In this document: positions 1 through 6,259 of the stretch, in pieces | How the letters are laid out: each line of letters opens with the position of its first letter | Numbering within the stretch: position 1 is the stretch's first letter | Assembly: GCA_934254725.1 (NCBI GenBank) | Contig: CAKQLR010000067.1 | Location: 1-6,697, forward strand | Reading direction: 5' to 3' | Source: an uncultured Clostridia bacterium | GTDB lineage: Bacteria > Bacillota > Clostridia > Christensenellales > Borkfalkiaceae | Length of the DNA: 6,697 nucleotides | Position numbers and translations under genes: made by a program | Notes under the pieces: model-generated | Database searches by the model: none | Told to the model about the DNA's origin: nothing | What the model saw: the letters and a program-made list of their open reading frames with translations, nothing else

Positions 1-76
1 TAGAGTATTGTATTTCTACCTGTATAATCACTCAGCTGTTTAAGATATTCTCTTCGTACCAAGTCGTATTGACTAG
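1..76. other. AT-rich left edge unrelated to the GC-rich recombinase frame
   Basis: This stretch is clearly AT-rich, while the sequence from about 77 onward is GC-rich. All usable frames through it are short; the frame of the recombinase is closed by TAA at 41-43 and TAG at 74-76. No recombinase N-terminal domain can be read with confidence. It may be an insertion or rearrangement junction, a decayed part of the recombinase gene, or a contig-edge artefact. A weak in-frame resemblance to the core-binding domain (residues reading like RVLYFYLYNHSAV before the first stop) leaves decay of the native gene possible. Confidence 0.5.
23..28 (+). promoter_or_regulatory. Perfect TATAAT -10-like hexamer, possible promoter into the recombinase
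   Basis: TATAAT occurs at 23-28. A -35 box at ideal spacing would fall on positions 0-6, where the visible TAGAGT is a poor match and the window edge cuts the rest. If active, transcription would start near 35 and run into the recombinase remnant and then the kinase-glycosyltransferase pair. In AT-rich DNA a lone -10 hexamer is weak evidence. Confidence 0.2.
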
Positions 77-637
77 CTCCAGAGCGCCTACGACGCCTAC
101 GCCCCCAAAAGGGCCGCCGCCCTGCGGGATATTCTGGTGCTTGAGCTGCTGTTCAGCACGGGGGTCCGGGTCTCCGAGCTGTGCGAACTGAGCGCGGATA
201 CGTTCCAGCTCCACGGGGACAGGCTGAGCCTGCTGATCCAGGGCAAGGGGAGAAAGGAGCGGGTCATCCAGATCACGACGCCGCAGGTCGTGGCTGTCGC
301 CAGAAAATACTGCGGCGTCTATGCGCAGGAGATCCGGGCCACCGGCGCGGTCTTTCTGAACCGCTGCGGGCGGCGGCTGTCGCCGCAGTCCGTCAGGCAG
401 ATCATCACAAAGCACCTGAAACGGACCCGGACGGCCTGTCACGTGACGCCGCATATGTTCCGGCACACCTTTGCGACGGCTCTGCTGGAGGCGGGGGTGG
501 ACATCCGGTACATCCAGTCCCTGCTGGGCCACAGCTCCATTTCCACGACGCAGATCTATACCCACGTCGCCGCGCGGCAGCAGACCATCCTGCTGGCGGA
601 AAAGCATCCGCGCGGCAAGATGAACTTTCCGCTGTGA
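77..637 (+). CDS. Tyrosine recombinase (phage integrase family), N-terminally truncated
   Basis: This is the catalytic domain of a tyrosine site-specific recombinase, which cuts and rejoins DNA at paired inverted core sites through a phosphotyrosine intermediate. The protein-like frame starts at 77 (reading LQSAYDAYAPKRAAALRDI), directly after an in-frame TAG at 74-76. The first usable start is GTG at 137, giving 166 aa. Counting from that GTG, all catalytic residues are visible: Arg11 (STGVRVSEL), Lys37 (GKGRKER), His106 and Arg109 (PHMFRHTFAT), His132 (LLGHSS) and the nucleophile Tyr141 (TTQIYTH). Full-length relatives are about 290-330 aa, so the N-terminal SAM-like core-binding domain, around 120 residues, is absent. 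GTG137 lies inside a helix of the fold and is unlikely to be the native start. The gene ends 40 bp before one arm of a 20-bp inverted repeat, so it is the natural candidate for inverting the adjacent segment. The intact catalytic set suggests recent truncation or an edge artefact rather than old decay. Confidence 0.85.
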   Translation, partial: LQSAYDAYAPKRAAALRDILVLELLFSTGVRVSELCELSADTFQLHGDRLSLLIQGKGRKERVIQITTPQVVAVARKYCGVYAQEIRATGAVFLNRCGRRLSPQSVRQIITKHLKRTRTACHVTPHMFRHTFATALLEAGVDIRYIQSLLGHSSISTTQIYTHVAARQQTILLAEKHPRGKMNFPL

Positions 638-677
638 ATATGACCGCCAGCCCGGCGCGGCGCCCTTCATTGCGGAA

Positions 678-697
678 GATAATTTCTTATTATCGGC
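678..697 (+). repeat. Left arm of 20-bp perfect inverted repeat; predicted recombinase crossover site
   Basis: GATAATTTCTTATTATCGGC is the exact reverse complement of 6260-6279. Inside it, GATAAT (678-683) and ATTATC (689-694) are 6-bp inverted arms around the asymmetric spacer TTCTT. That is the usual form of a tyrosine-recombinase core site. It lies 40 bp downstream of the recombinase stop and upstream of the kinase Shine-Dalgarno. A kinase reading frame opened at ATG 640 runs through it without a stop. Confidence 0.85.
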
Positions 698-719
698 CGT
701 ATTTTGAAGATGGCTGGGC

Positions 720-726
720 GGAGGAG
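720..726 (+). promoter_or_regulatory. Strong Shine-Dalgarno for the kinase start at 730
   Basis: GGAGGAG followed by CTT and then ATG at 730; GGAGG ends 5 nt before the start. The upstream alternative, ATG 640, follows the recombinase stop by 2 nt and has no such site. This site lies inside the predicted invertible segment, so it stays with the gene in either orientation. Confidence 0.7.
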
Positions 727-729
727 CTT

Positions 730-1695
730 ATGCGTGAAGCAGCAAGGCAGGATACACTGAAGGCACTGGAGACGCTGGTACGGGAAAAACTGTTGGCGCA
801 AGGCGTCATATCCGGCGCGCAGGCGGTCGTTCTGCGGCCCTGTCACCCATTTTCGCTGCGCGGGAAGCAGAGATTCCACTTCTTGATCCAATGCAGTCCC
901 TCCGGACAGATATTTTTTCTGAAAACCGTGAAGGATGCAGACGGCACGTTACTCTGCGATGAATTTCTGCGCAAAGCGTACGTCGGAGAACAGGACTGCC
1001 CGTATCCGCTGGTCCTCGTGCCTGAGTTCGAAGCGCTGGGGAACAGATATTATATCACCACGTTTCTGGAGGGCTTCGACCTCGACCGACTTCCTCCGGG
1101 GACAACGGAACGGGACTGGATGCGGTTTGCGGACAGGCTGCTGCCGCGGCTGCGCGAACTGGAACATATCCACGCCGCCCAATATTCCGAGTGCAGCGGA
1201 TTTCATTCCGAGAGCTGCGGGACCGTACTCGCACGGAAGCTGCGTGAACGAGCGCGGCACCCGTTTCTGTCGTGCTTTCCCCGGGAACAGGTAACAGCAG
1301 CCGTGAACGAGTATGCCGCCGTGCTGTCGCGCAGCATATATTCGTCCCCCACTCTTTTGCATATGGATATCAAACCGGCTAACATCATCTACGATCCTCG
1401 AACGGAAAGTATCTCTATCATCGATTTTGAACTTGCCCGATTCAGCGACCTTGACTATGGACGGATACAGATCCTTTTGTCCGGCATCAACTCCTTTGCT
1501 CCGGCATACCGGCAGATCCTCGTTCCCCGCCTGACGCGGGAATATCCATCCCTAGAAGAAGCGGAGAAGATTCCAAAGCTCCAATGCTATCTGTTCTACC
1601 AATGTCTCTGCAACCTTATTTATTACTACGACCATGCTCTTCCTTGTCCCGAACAAATAAGCGTTTTATTTGACCGGCTTCTCAATCAGTTCTAG
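730..1695 (+). CDS. APH/choline-kinase-like phosphotransferase (protein-kinase-like fold)
   Basis: Predicted ATP-dependent small-molecule kinase of the APH/ChoK/CotS type; the substrate is unknown. From Met at 730 (321 aa), a candidate ATP-binding Lys is Lys65 (FFLKTV). The catalytic loop LLHMDIKPANII gives His211, Asp213 and Asn218, and the metal-binding Asp is Asp232 in SIIDFELARF. This HxDxxxxN ... IDFE order is the hallmark of the family. The C-terminal third is helical and aromatic-rich, as in APH substrate lobes. The start at 730 is chosen for its GGAGGAG site. ATG 640 would give 351 aa, adding a stretch that runs across the inverted repeat (residues reading RKIISYYRPYFEDGW), and might be translationally coupled to the recombinase whose TGA ends at 637. 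The gene is 13 bp upstream of the glycosyltransferase, so the two are probably co-transcribed. No signal peptide or membrane segment is seen, so it is probably cytosolic. Relationship to antibiotic kinases is fold-level only; no resistance role is implied. Confidence 0.8.
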   Translation: MREAARQDTLKALETLVREKLLAQGVISGAQAVVLRPCHPFSLRGKQRFHFLIQCSPSGQIFFLKTVKDADGTLLCDEFLRKAYVGEQDCPYPLVLVPEFEALGNRYYITTFLEGFDLDRLPPGTTERDWMRFADRLLPRLRELEHIHAAQYSECSGFHSESCGTVLARKLRERARHPFLSCFPREQVTAAVNEYAAVLSRSIYSSPTLLHMDIKPANIIYDPRTESISIIDFELARFSDLDYGRIQILLSGINSFAPAYRQILVPRLTREYPSLEEAEKIPKLQCYLFYQCLCNLIYYYDHALPCPEQISVLFDRLLNQF

Positions 1696-1701
1696 GGGAG
1701 G
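1694..1701 (+). promoter_or_regulatory. Shine-Dalgarno for the glycosyltransferase
   Basis: AGGGGAGG begins inside the kinase TAG stop and lies 7 nt before ATG 1709. It fixes that start, after which the protein opens with the typical GT2 strand MIKYSVIIPFHSN. A longer frame from ATG 1670 lies within the kinase coding end and has no comparable site. Confidence 0.75.
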
Positions 1702-1708
1702 TATACAT

Positions 1709-2809
1709 ATGATAAAATATTCCGTGATCATTCCCTTTCACAGCAATTTCAATCTGCTGACGCTTTGTCTGGACGCACTTTTTCAGACACTTGATCCTGC
1801 GGAGAGCGAGATCATCATTGTGGACAACAACACCGCAGGTTCACAGATCCCCGCCGGAGCGGGAATCGAGACGCGGTGCAGGATCATCCGAAGGCAGGAA
1901 AATCTTATGTACCCCCGCGCAGTCAATCTGGGAGCGGAGAACGCGCGGGGAGAATATTTGCTTTTTTGCGACGCCGACACCTGCGTAAGACCTGATTTTC
2001 ACATCTCGCTGATTCGCGCGTTGTCCGGAGGCGGCGCAGGCTATGCCGCCGCGAAGCTCTTTGACATGGGAACAGGGCGGCTGCTGGAATTTGGCATCAC
2101 ATCAAGCCGCTATAACTTTCCCCATCCTTTCGCCGGGCGGCAGGGAGATTTTGCCCTCATTCAGAACGACCATACGCCGCTGGCTGGCTGCGCTGCCTGC
2201 TCCGCCATCAGGAAGGAGCTTTTTCTCAGCATTGGAGGATTTGATCCGGAGCTGGTACACTCCTATTCGGATATTGACCTGTCGCTCCGGCTGCTTGCGA
2301 AAGGGTATACGACCATCTGCGCGGCAGACGCAGCCGCCTGCCACTGCGGATCTTCTACCGTGGGGAGCGGCATGGGGGCAAGCCTGAAAGAAGATACCAA
2401 GGGTGTTTTTATGCAAAAGCATCCTAACATCCCGGTGCAGATCGGCGAATACCTCGATATGGCCTGCGCACAGTTTATGCGGCAAACCGGTCTTAGCTGC
2501 AAGGAGTATTTCATTTTGGACTGCTCCACGATCGCCAACTCCGCGCTTTACATCGACCGCGTCGTTGATGCACTGGGCCTGGCCGCAGTAGACCGGTATC
2601 GGCTGCCCGCGCCCGCGCGGGATCTGACGGCTATGGATCTTCTGAACTTCATTCCCTATCAGATCCGCAATTACCGGGTCCCGATCCTGTATTTTACGGA
2701 TTTCTTTCTGGCTTTTCGTGGAAACGATCTGTGGAAAAGCTGTCGGGCGGAATTTCCGGATATTGTCCTTGACAGGCATGCAAATCTGGAATCCTTGCAG
2801 ACGATTTGA
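1709..2809 (+). CDS. Family 2 glycosyltransferase (GT-A fold)
   Basis: Predicted to transfer a sugar from a nucleotide-sugar donor to an acceptor, probably a cell-surface glycan or a cytosolic precursor; donor and acceptor are not identifiable. In this 366-aa protein the first strand (SVIIPFHSN, residues 5-13) leads to IIIVDNN with Asp39, which contacts the nucleotide. Next is the N-x-G-like stretch NLMYPRAVNLGAENARGEYLLF (about 65-86), then the metal-binding DxD as Asp88-Ala-Asp90, and the acceptor or catalytic SDIDL loop at 187-191 preceded by GGFDPEL. The last ~130 residues have no recognised motif. There is no clear transmembrane helix, unlike many processive GT2 enzymes, so it is probably cytosolic or peripheral. 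It shares a transcript with the upstream kinase. Its TGA abuts the TGA of the opposing STAND gene. Confidence 0.88.
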   Translation: MIKYSVIIPFHSNFNLLTLCLDALFQTLDPAESEIIIVDNNTAGSQIPAGAGIETRCRIIRRQENLMYPRAVNLGAENARGEYLLFCDADTCVRPDFHISLIRALSGGGAGYAAAKLFDMGTGRLLEFGITSSRYNFPHPFAGRQGDFALIQNDHTPLAGCAACSAIRKELFLSIGGFDPELVHSYSDIDLSLRLLAKGYTTICAADAAACHCGSSTVGSGMGASLKEDTKGVFMQKHPNIPVQIGEYLDMACAQFMRQTGLSCKEYFILDCSTIANSALYIDRVVDALGLAAVDRYRLPAPARDLTAMDLLNFIPYQIRNYRVPILYFTDFFLAFRGNDLWKSCRAEFPDIVLDRHANLESLQTI

Positions 2810-2812
2810 TCA
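2807..2812. other. Back-to-back stop codons of convergent genes (TGATCA)
   Basis: TGATCA encodes TGA on the plus strand (2807-2809) for the glycosyltransferase and TGA on the minus strand (2812-2810) for the STAND gene, with no base between them. No hairpin plus T-run terminator is visible on either side, so the two transcripts would be expected to run into each other as antisense RNA. Confidence 0.9.
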
Positions 2813-5800
2813 GATCGACGGAAAGTCCAGACCGCAAAGGTAAAAATAGCTTTTCGTGCCAAACCGCTTTTCCGCCTGCTCCGAGGTATCTTCTTTCCGC
2901 AGATATGCGTCAAGCTGACACAGCAGCGCTTTTGTTTGATCCGGCTGGCGTTCAGCGGCAGGAAGCGCCTTGAGATCTTCCCCGGCGTCAATGATCCTTT
3001 GCGCCATCGGCGCCAGCACGAATGCCTCCCGCAAAAGCGCATTGATGTTGTTCTTGTGAAGGTCTAGCATCTGCGCCAGTGCCAGCGCCGCCTGACTGGC
3101 GCTGGTCGTCTCCGAAAAGGCGGACGGCTGCAGCAGTAAGAGCTGAGATTTTATGCAGGTAAGTTTGTATATGGAAGCGCGCAGTCCCTTTTTGTATGCA
3201 AACGCATAGGCCTCCGTGAGCTGTGCTGCCGCGCCGGAGTAATTATCCAGCTCAATGAATCTGTATATCTCCATAATCCGCAGTTTGATCTCGTAAAACG
3301 GGGAGCCGCACTGCCGGATGGCTTCTCCAAGCCGCTCTGGAAAGGACGGCGCTGGATCGTCGATCCCCATTTGAATCTGTAAATACTCCAGCAGATACAA
3401 ATGATAGTTCAGCACCATGGGATTTTCCAACACCATGGGATCGCCCTGCGGACCATCCTGCTCTTCGGCACGAATGCCGCAGAGCTTCCGATATGTTTCC
3501 TGCACATACAGGCTGGTCAGATCGTGCCGATAGATGTAGTGCCGGTTGAATTCGTCTACCGTGAGCTGCAGATCAAGAGTGAGATTTTTCCCCGCGCCTT
3601 CAAAGTAGGATCTGGATCGCGCATACAGCTCAGAGACTTTCAAAGGCTCCGGCATGGTCGGATCGCTGATCCGATCCGCGGCGATAGCCGCACGGTTGGC
3701 ATAGTGACAAAGCCAGAAGCTGCGCCGAGGCTCGGTTATGTGCTCCAGCTTGGAAAACCGCTCCTCGTATTCCGAAAAACGAGGCATATCCTCCGGGCTC
3801 TGGTGTGAGCTGAGCGCTCGGTCCCAGAATTTTTTGAGGAAATATGCCATATCCTCCACGCTTTCCGCATTAAGATCCCACTCGCAGCGTTTACAGTGCA
3901 TCGCGGTATCAGCAACTGTGCGAAGAAAGGTGAAAAAAGCCGAGTGTCTGCTCTCCTCGCTGAGCATCTGAAAATTGGCGCGCACAAAGTGAAGACCGGC
4001 TGGCAAAAGGCCGGCGCCGGACAGCTGGTCAGCCTTTTGAAAGATAAGCCGACAAAGTTCTGACCGCAGCTCCGGCTTAAAATCCGTTTGGGCTGTTTCC
4101 AAAAATGCTTTCAAGAACCGCTCTCCGTCCCACAGCTTTCCAAACTGCTCAAGGTTGCAGAGCGCCTTGGCGCCCTCGCTCGTCTCGGGATCGGCAATGA
4201 TATCCGCGCAGTCTTCCTCGGAAAAATCCAGCAATTCCCGGGCTCGCTCCCGGATCTCCCGGTGGTAAAATGTGACGATCCCGCCGTCATCTTTTAAAAT
4301 TCCCTGATCGATCAGCTTGTTGACGGCAGTCTGATTTCTTTCTCGCAGCTTTTCACTGAGATATCCTGCCACATATATGTATTTCAGGATGAATCCCGAC
4401 ATACCGCCGTGATTCGGCGTATCATATATTTCCTTGAGCGGAACCTTGGAGCGGCGGAGAAGGTTGATCTGTTCTGAAAATCGGGACGGATCTGTGATCT
4501 GGTACGTCTGCTTCTGAAGTTCTCGTTCGATCACGTGTTTGTCCCGCAGCCCGCAGCAGAAGGTGTGCAGCTCCAGCGGAGAAAGCTCCAGCTCAGGTCC
4601 CTCAAAATAAGCACCAATGTCCTTCAGCCCATACTGCGTATTGAGATAAGCAAGAATGTCAGCACGCTGAAAGGCTGCCAGCTGCACAGAATGCAGCTCT
4701 CGATTTTGAAACGCTTCATCCCAGCTCAATTCAGAAAGCAGGTTTTTTACTTCGCAGACGCTTTCATCCAGCGTCAGGAGATAATAGATCGGGACATTGG
4801 CTTCATTCTCGCAGCCAACCAATTCCTGGATCAGATCTGCGTGAGGGCCGCTCATATTTTGAGCGTCGTCCAGCACAACGAGGTATGGATGCTCGCGGTC
4901 ATAAAACTTTATAAGCTGGTCCACGATCTCCTTGGCGCCTTTTGCGTAATTGCTGATGAGAAAATTAAGCGTTTTCTTATCATCGCCGTTCTGCTCCTGG
5001 TCATCCTGCTCCTTGAAAGGGCGATTTTCGTCCCGGACCCCCAGCGCCTGAGAAAGCAGCGCCCGGATCTGTTCATTGCGGGCCCGGTTCGAATCTATTT
5101 TTAAGATGCGGTACTGCTCCCGAACCTCAGGATCGTCCAGCAGAATCTGCAGCAGCGTGCTTTTTCCGGTCCCGGCTTTTCCCGTGATCAGCAGAAGCCT
5201 CTTATCTCGATCCCGCAAATGCTTCAGCCCGGCATCCCGCGCAGCCAAGGCCATGTGCCCGCACCAGGCAAGATACGATTCGTCGCTCACCTTTATTGCT
5301 TTGCGGACAGTCTTGGCCTTTTTGGTCTGCGCGGTAAGCTTCGCTGTGAGTTCCACAGCGAGTTTTGCTTCTCCTTCCTGCATAGCTTCGCATGGAATGG
5401 AATACTGCGCTATCTCACCCTCGCGGATCGAAAAGTTTTCCCGGTCGTACTCAAAATGCAGAATCCCTTTTCTGGAGCTTTGCGCCGTAAGGCTGCACGG
5501 GATCGTTTCCCATGTGAGATTCCGAACGGTGATCTGTAGGAAAAAATGTTCTCCCCGCGCAAAGCGATGAAGGGAAGATATCTCTATGCCGTTGAGATCG
5601 CGCAGCGTCAGTCGTATAGAAAGCGGCTGGCGCTTTATTTCCTCGCGCACATGGTCAAAGTCTGCGTGGTCTGAAAAAAAATCAGAAATGCCGTAGGCAG
5701 CGGCGTGGATGCAGATCAGGTACTCCAAAAGAGGGCCGTCATATATGCGGATGTCTTTTTGGTTCTGCTTCGCATAGCGAAGCAGGTTATCAACAGCGTT

Positions 5801-6181
5801 ATCATTCAGCGGAGAATAGGAGAAAAAGAAAATCGTGTTGATGTTCTCAATGGCACCCATGATCAGCGTTGGCGCAATGACATTGAGCGAGAGATTGCTT
5901 TTATAATTTTTGCACTCCGCCCATTTCTGGTCGGGCAGAGATTCTTCGGCCGGAAACACAAAATCCTTTTTTCCGTCATAGGATTTTCCGGTCCTGCGCC
6001 ATTTCTCCCCCGGGAACATTGCCCGAATGAGCTTCTCGATCAGATCCTCAAACCGAATGCCTTTGTTTTCCAAAGAGCTGACTGGCTCTGAGGCTGGCGG
6101 CGTTTGACCCGCTGCTGCCTCGTCCATAATTTTGCTCCAGTTCAATTTGCTCCAATTTGAATTTGAACTTTTGTTTCCCAT
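2810..6181 (-). CDS. Mrr-like PD-(D/E)xK nuclease / STAND NTPase fusion, Avs-like antiphage candidate
   Basis: A 1123-aa multidomain protein. Residues ~40-170 form a PD-(D/E)xK nuclease domain of the Mrr type: Glu45 (RFEDLIEKL), Asp73 (GKKDFVF) and Glu89-Cys-Lys91 (WAECKNYK). Residues ~190-300 look beta-rich (alternating hydrophobic strands, e.g. HFFLQITVRNLTW). The NTPase has Walker A GKAGTGKST at 334-342 (Lys340) and Walker B YLVVLDDAQ with Asp438/Asp439. A winged-helix-like segment follows near 600-650 (KLIDQGILKDDGGIVTFYH). The remaining ~450 residues are helical with TPR-like character. Nuclease effector, STAND switch and helical sensor is the layout of Avs antiphage proteins, which oligomerise on sensing phage proteins and degrade DNA; this one is shorter than most Avs proteins and carries an extra beta domain. 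The start is Met 6181, preceded by GGAAGGGTGG. An in-frame ATG at 6259 abuts the inverted repeat but has no ribosome site. The gene is less GC-rich than the recombinase, suggesting separate origins. It has no partner gene on its strand. The defence role is inferred from architecture. Confidence 0.85.
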   Translation of the reverse strand: MGNKSSNSNWSKLNWSKIMDEAAAGQTPPASEPVSSLENKGIRFEDLIEKLIRAMFPGEKWRRTGKSYDGKKDFVFPAEESLPDQKWAECKNYKSNLSLNVIAPTLIMGAIENINTIFFFSYSPLNDNAVDNLLRYAKQNQKDIRIYDGPLLEYLICIHAAAYGISDFFSDHADFDHVREEIKRQPLSIRLTLRDLNGIEISSLHRFARGEHFFLQITVRNLTWETIPCSLTAQSSRKGILHFEYDRENFSIREGEIAQYSIPCEAMQEGEAKLAVELTAKLTAQTKKAKTVRKAIKVSDESYLAWCGHMALAARDAGLKHLRDRDKRLLLITGKAGTGKSTLLQILLDDPEVREQYRILKIDSNRARNEQIRALLSQALGVRDENRPFKEQDDQEQNGDDKKTLNFLISNYAKGAKEIVDQLIKFYDREHPYLVVLDDAQNMSGPHADLIQELVGCENEANVPIYYLLTLDESVCEVKNLLSELSWDEAFQNRELHSVQLAAFQRADILAYLNTQYGLKDIGAYFEGPELELSPLELHTFCCGLRDKHVIERELQKQTYQITDPSRFSEQINLLRRSKVPLKEIYDTPNHGGMSGFILKYIYVAGYLSEKLRERNQTAVNKLIDQGILKDDGGIVTFYHREIRERARELLDFSEEDCADIIADPETSEGAKALCNLEQFGKLWDGERFLKAFLETAQTDFKPELRSELCRLIFQKADQLSGAGLLPAGLHFVRANFQMLSEESRHSAFFTFLRTVADTAMHCKRCEWDLNAESVEDMAYFLKKFWDRALSSHQSPEDMPRFSEYEERFSKLEHITEPRRSFWLCHYANRAAIAADRISDPTMPEPLKVSELYARSRSYFEGAGKNLTLDLQLTVDEFNRHYIYRHDLTSLYVQETYRKLCGIRAEEQDGPQGDPMVLENPMVLNYHLYLLEYLQIQMGIDDPAPSFPERLGEAIRQCGSPFYEIKLRIMEIYRFIELDNYSGAAAQLTEAYAFAYKKGLRASIYKLTCIKSQLLLLQPSAFSETTSASQAALALAQMLDLHKNNINALLREAFVLAPMAQRIIDAGEDLKALPAAERQPDQTKALLCQLDAYLRKEDTSEQAEKRFGTKSYFYLCGLDFPSI
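3413..3441. repeat. 18-bp-period in-frame tandem repeat within the STAND gene
   Basis: CACCATGGGAT recurs exactly at 3413-3423 and 3431-3441, a period of 18 bp. It encodes the repeated hexapeptide pattern PMVLEN-PMVLN in the C-terminal helical region. Because 18 is a multiple of three, copy-number change would keep the frame. Confidence 0.8.
5765..5785. repeat. Perfect 9-bp inverted repeat with 3-nt loop inside the nuclease-domain coding region
   Basis: CTGCTTCGC - ATA - GCGAAGCAG forms a compact hairpin on either strand. It lies in the codons for LLRYAKQ near the end of the PD-(D/E)xK domain. It has no T-run, so it is not an intrinsic terminator. It could slow transcription or translation of the long mRNA, or be chance. 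Confidence 0.6.
6131..6161. repeat. 15-bp imperfect tandem repeat at the STAND N-terminus
   Basis: TTTGCTCCAGTTCAA (6131-6145) is followed by TTTGCTCCAATTTGA and a further partial unit. On the coding strand it gives NWSKLNWSK (residues 9-17). The period is 5 codons, so slippage stays in frame. It lies in a poorly structured leader ahead of the nuclease domain. Confidence 0.75.
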
Positions 6182-6188
6182 GCTTCTG

Positions 6189-6198
6189 CCACCCTTCC
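6189..6198 (-). promoter_or_regulatory. Probable ribosome-binding site of the STAND gene
   Basis: On the minus strand GGAAGGGTGG ends 7 nt before ATG 6181. It is an imperfect AAGGAGG match but the best in the leader, and it supports 6181 over the in-frame ATG at 6259. Confidence 0.5.
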
Positions 6199-6259
6199 AT
6201 CTGTGCGCGGCACCTGCCTCGGCGGTGACCGTAGATCCGACCGCTGAATATAGGAACAT

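Noticed and set aside
43..62. Possible degenerate third copy of the inverted-repeat sequence near the left edge
   Set aside because: Only a few bases (AGATATTCTCTT against AGATAATTTCTT) agree, with gaps, and no symmetric arms are present.
181..639. Upstream extension of the kinase frame inside the recombinase
   Set aside because: The translation there is Gly/Ala/Arg-rich shadow of the recombinase and carries no kinase-like features; the real start is at 640 or, more likely, 730.
32..670. Long minus-strand open frame opposite the recombinase
   Set aside because: It lies antisense to a frame with all tyrosine-recombinase catalytic residues; its product is low-complexity and rich in Arg, Gln and Pro, typical of a GC-rich shadow frame.
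2606..2621. GC-rich palindrome CCCGCGC-CC-GCGCGGG as a terminator
   Set aside because: It lies within glycosyltransferase coding sequence and no T-run follows.
2102..2779. Minus-strand open frame opposite the glycosyltransferase
   Set aside because: The plus strand has complete GT2 motifs in the right order, and the minus product resembles nothing and lacks a ribosome site.
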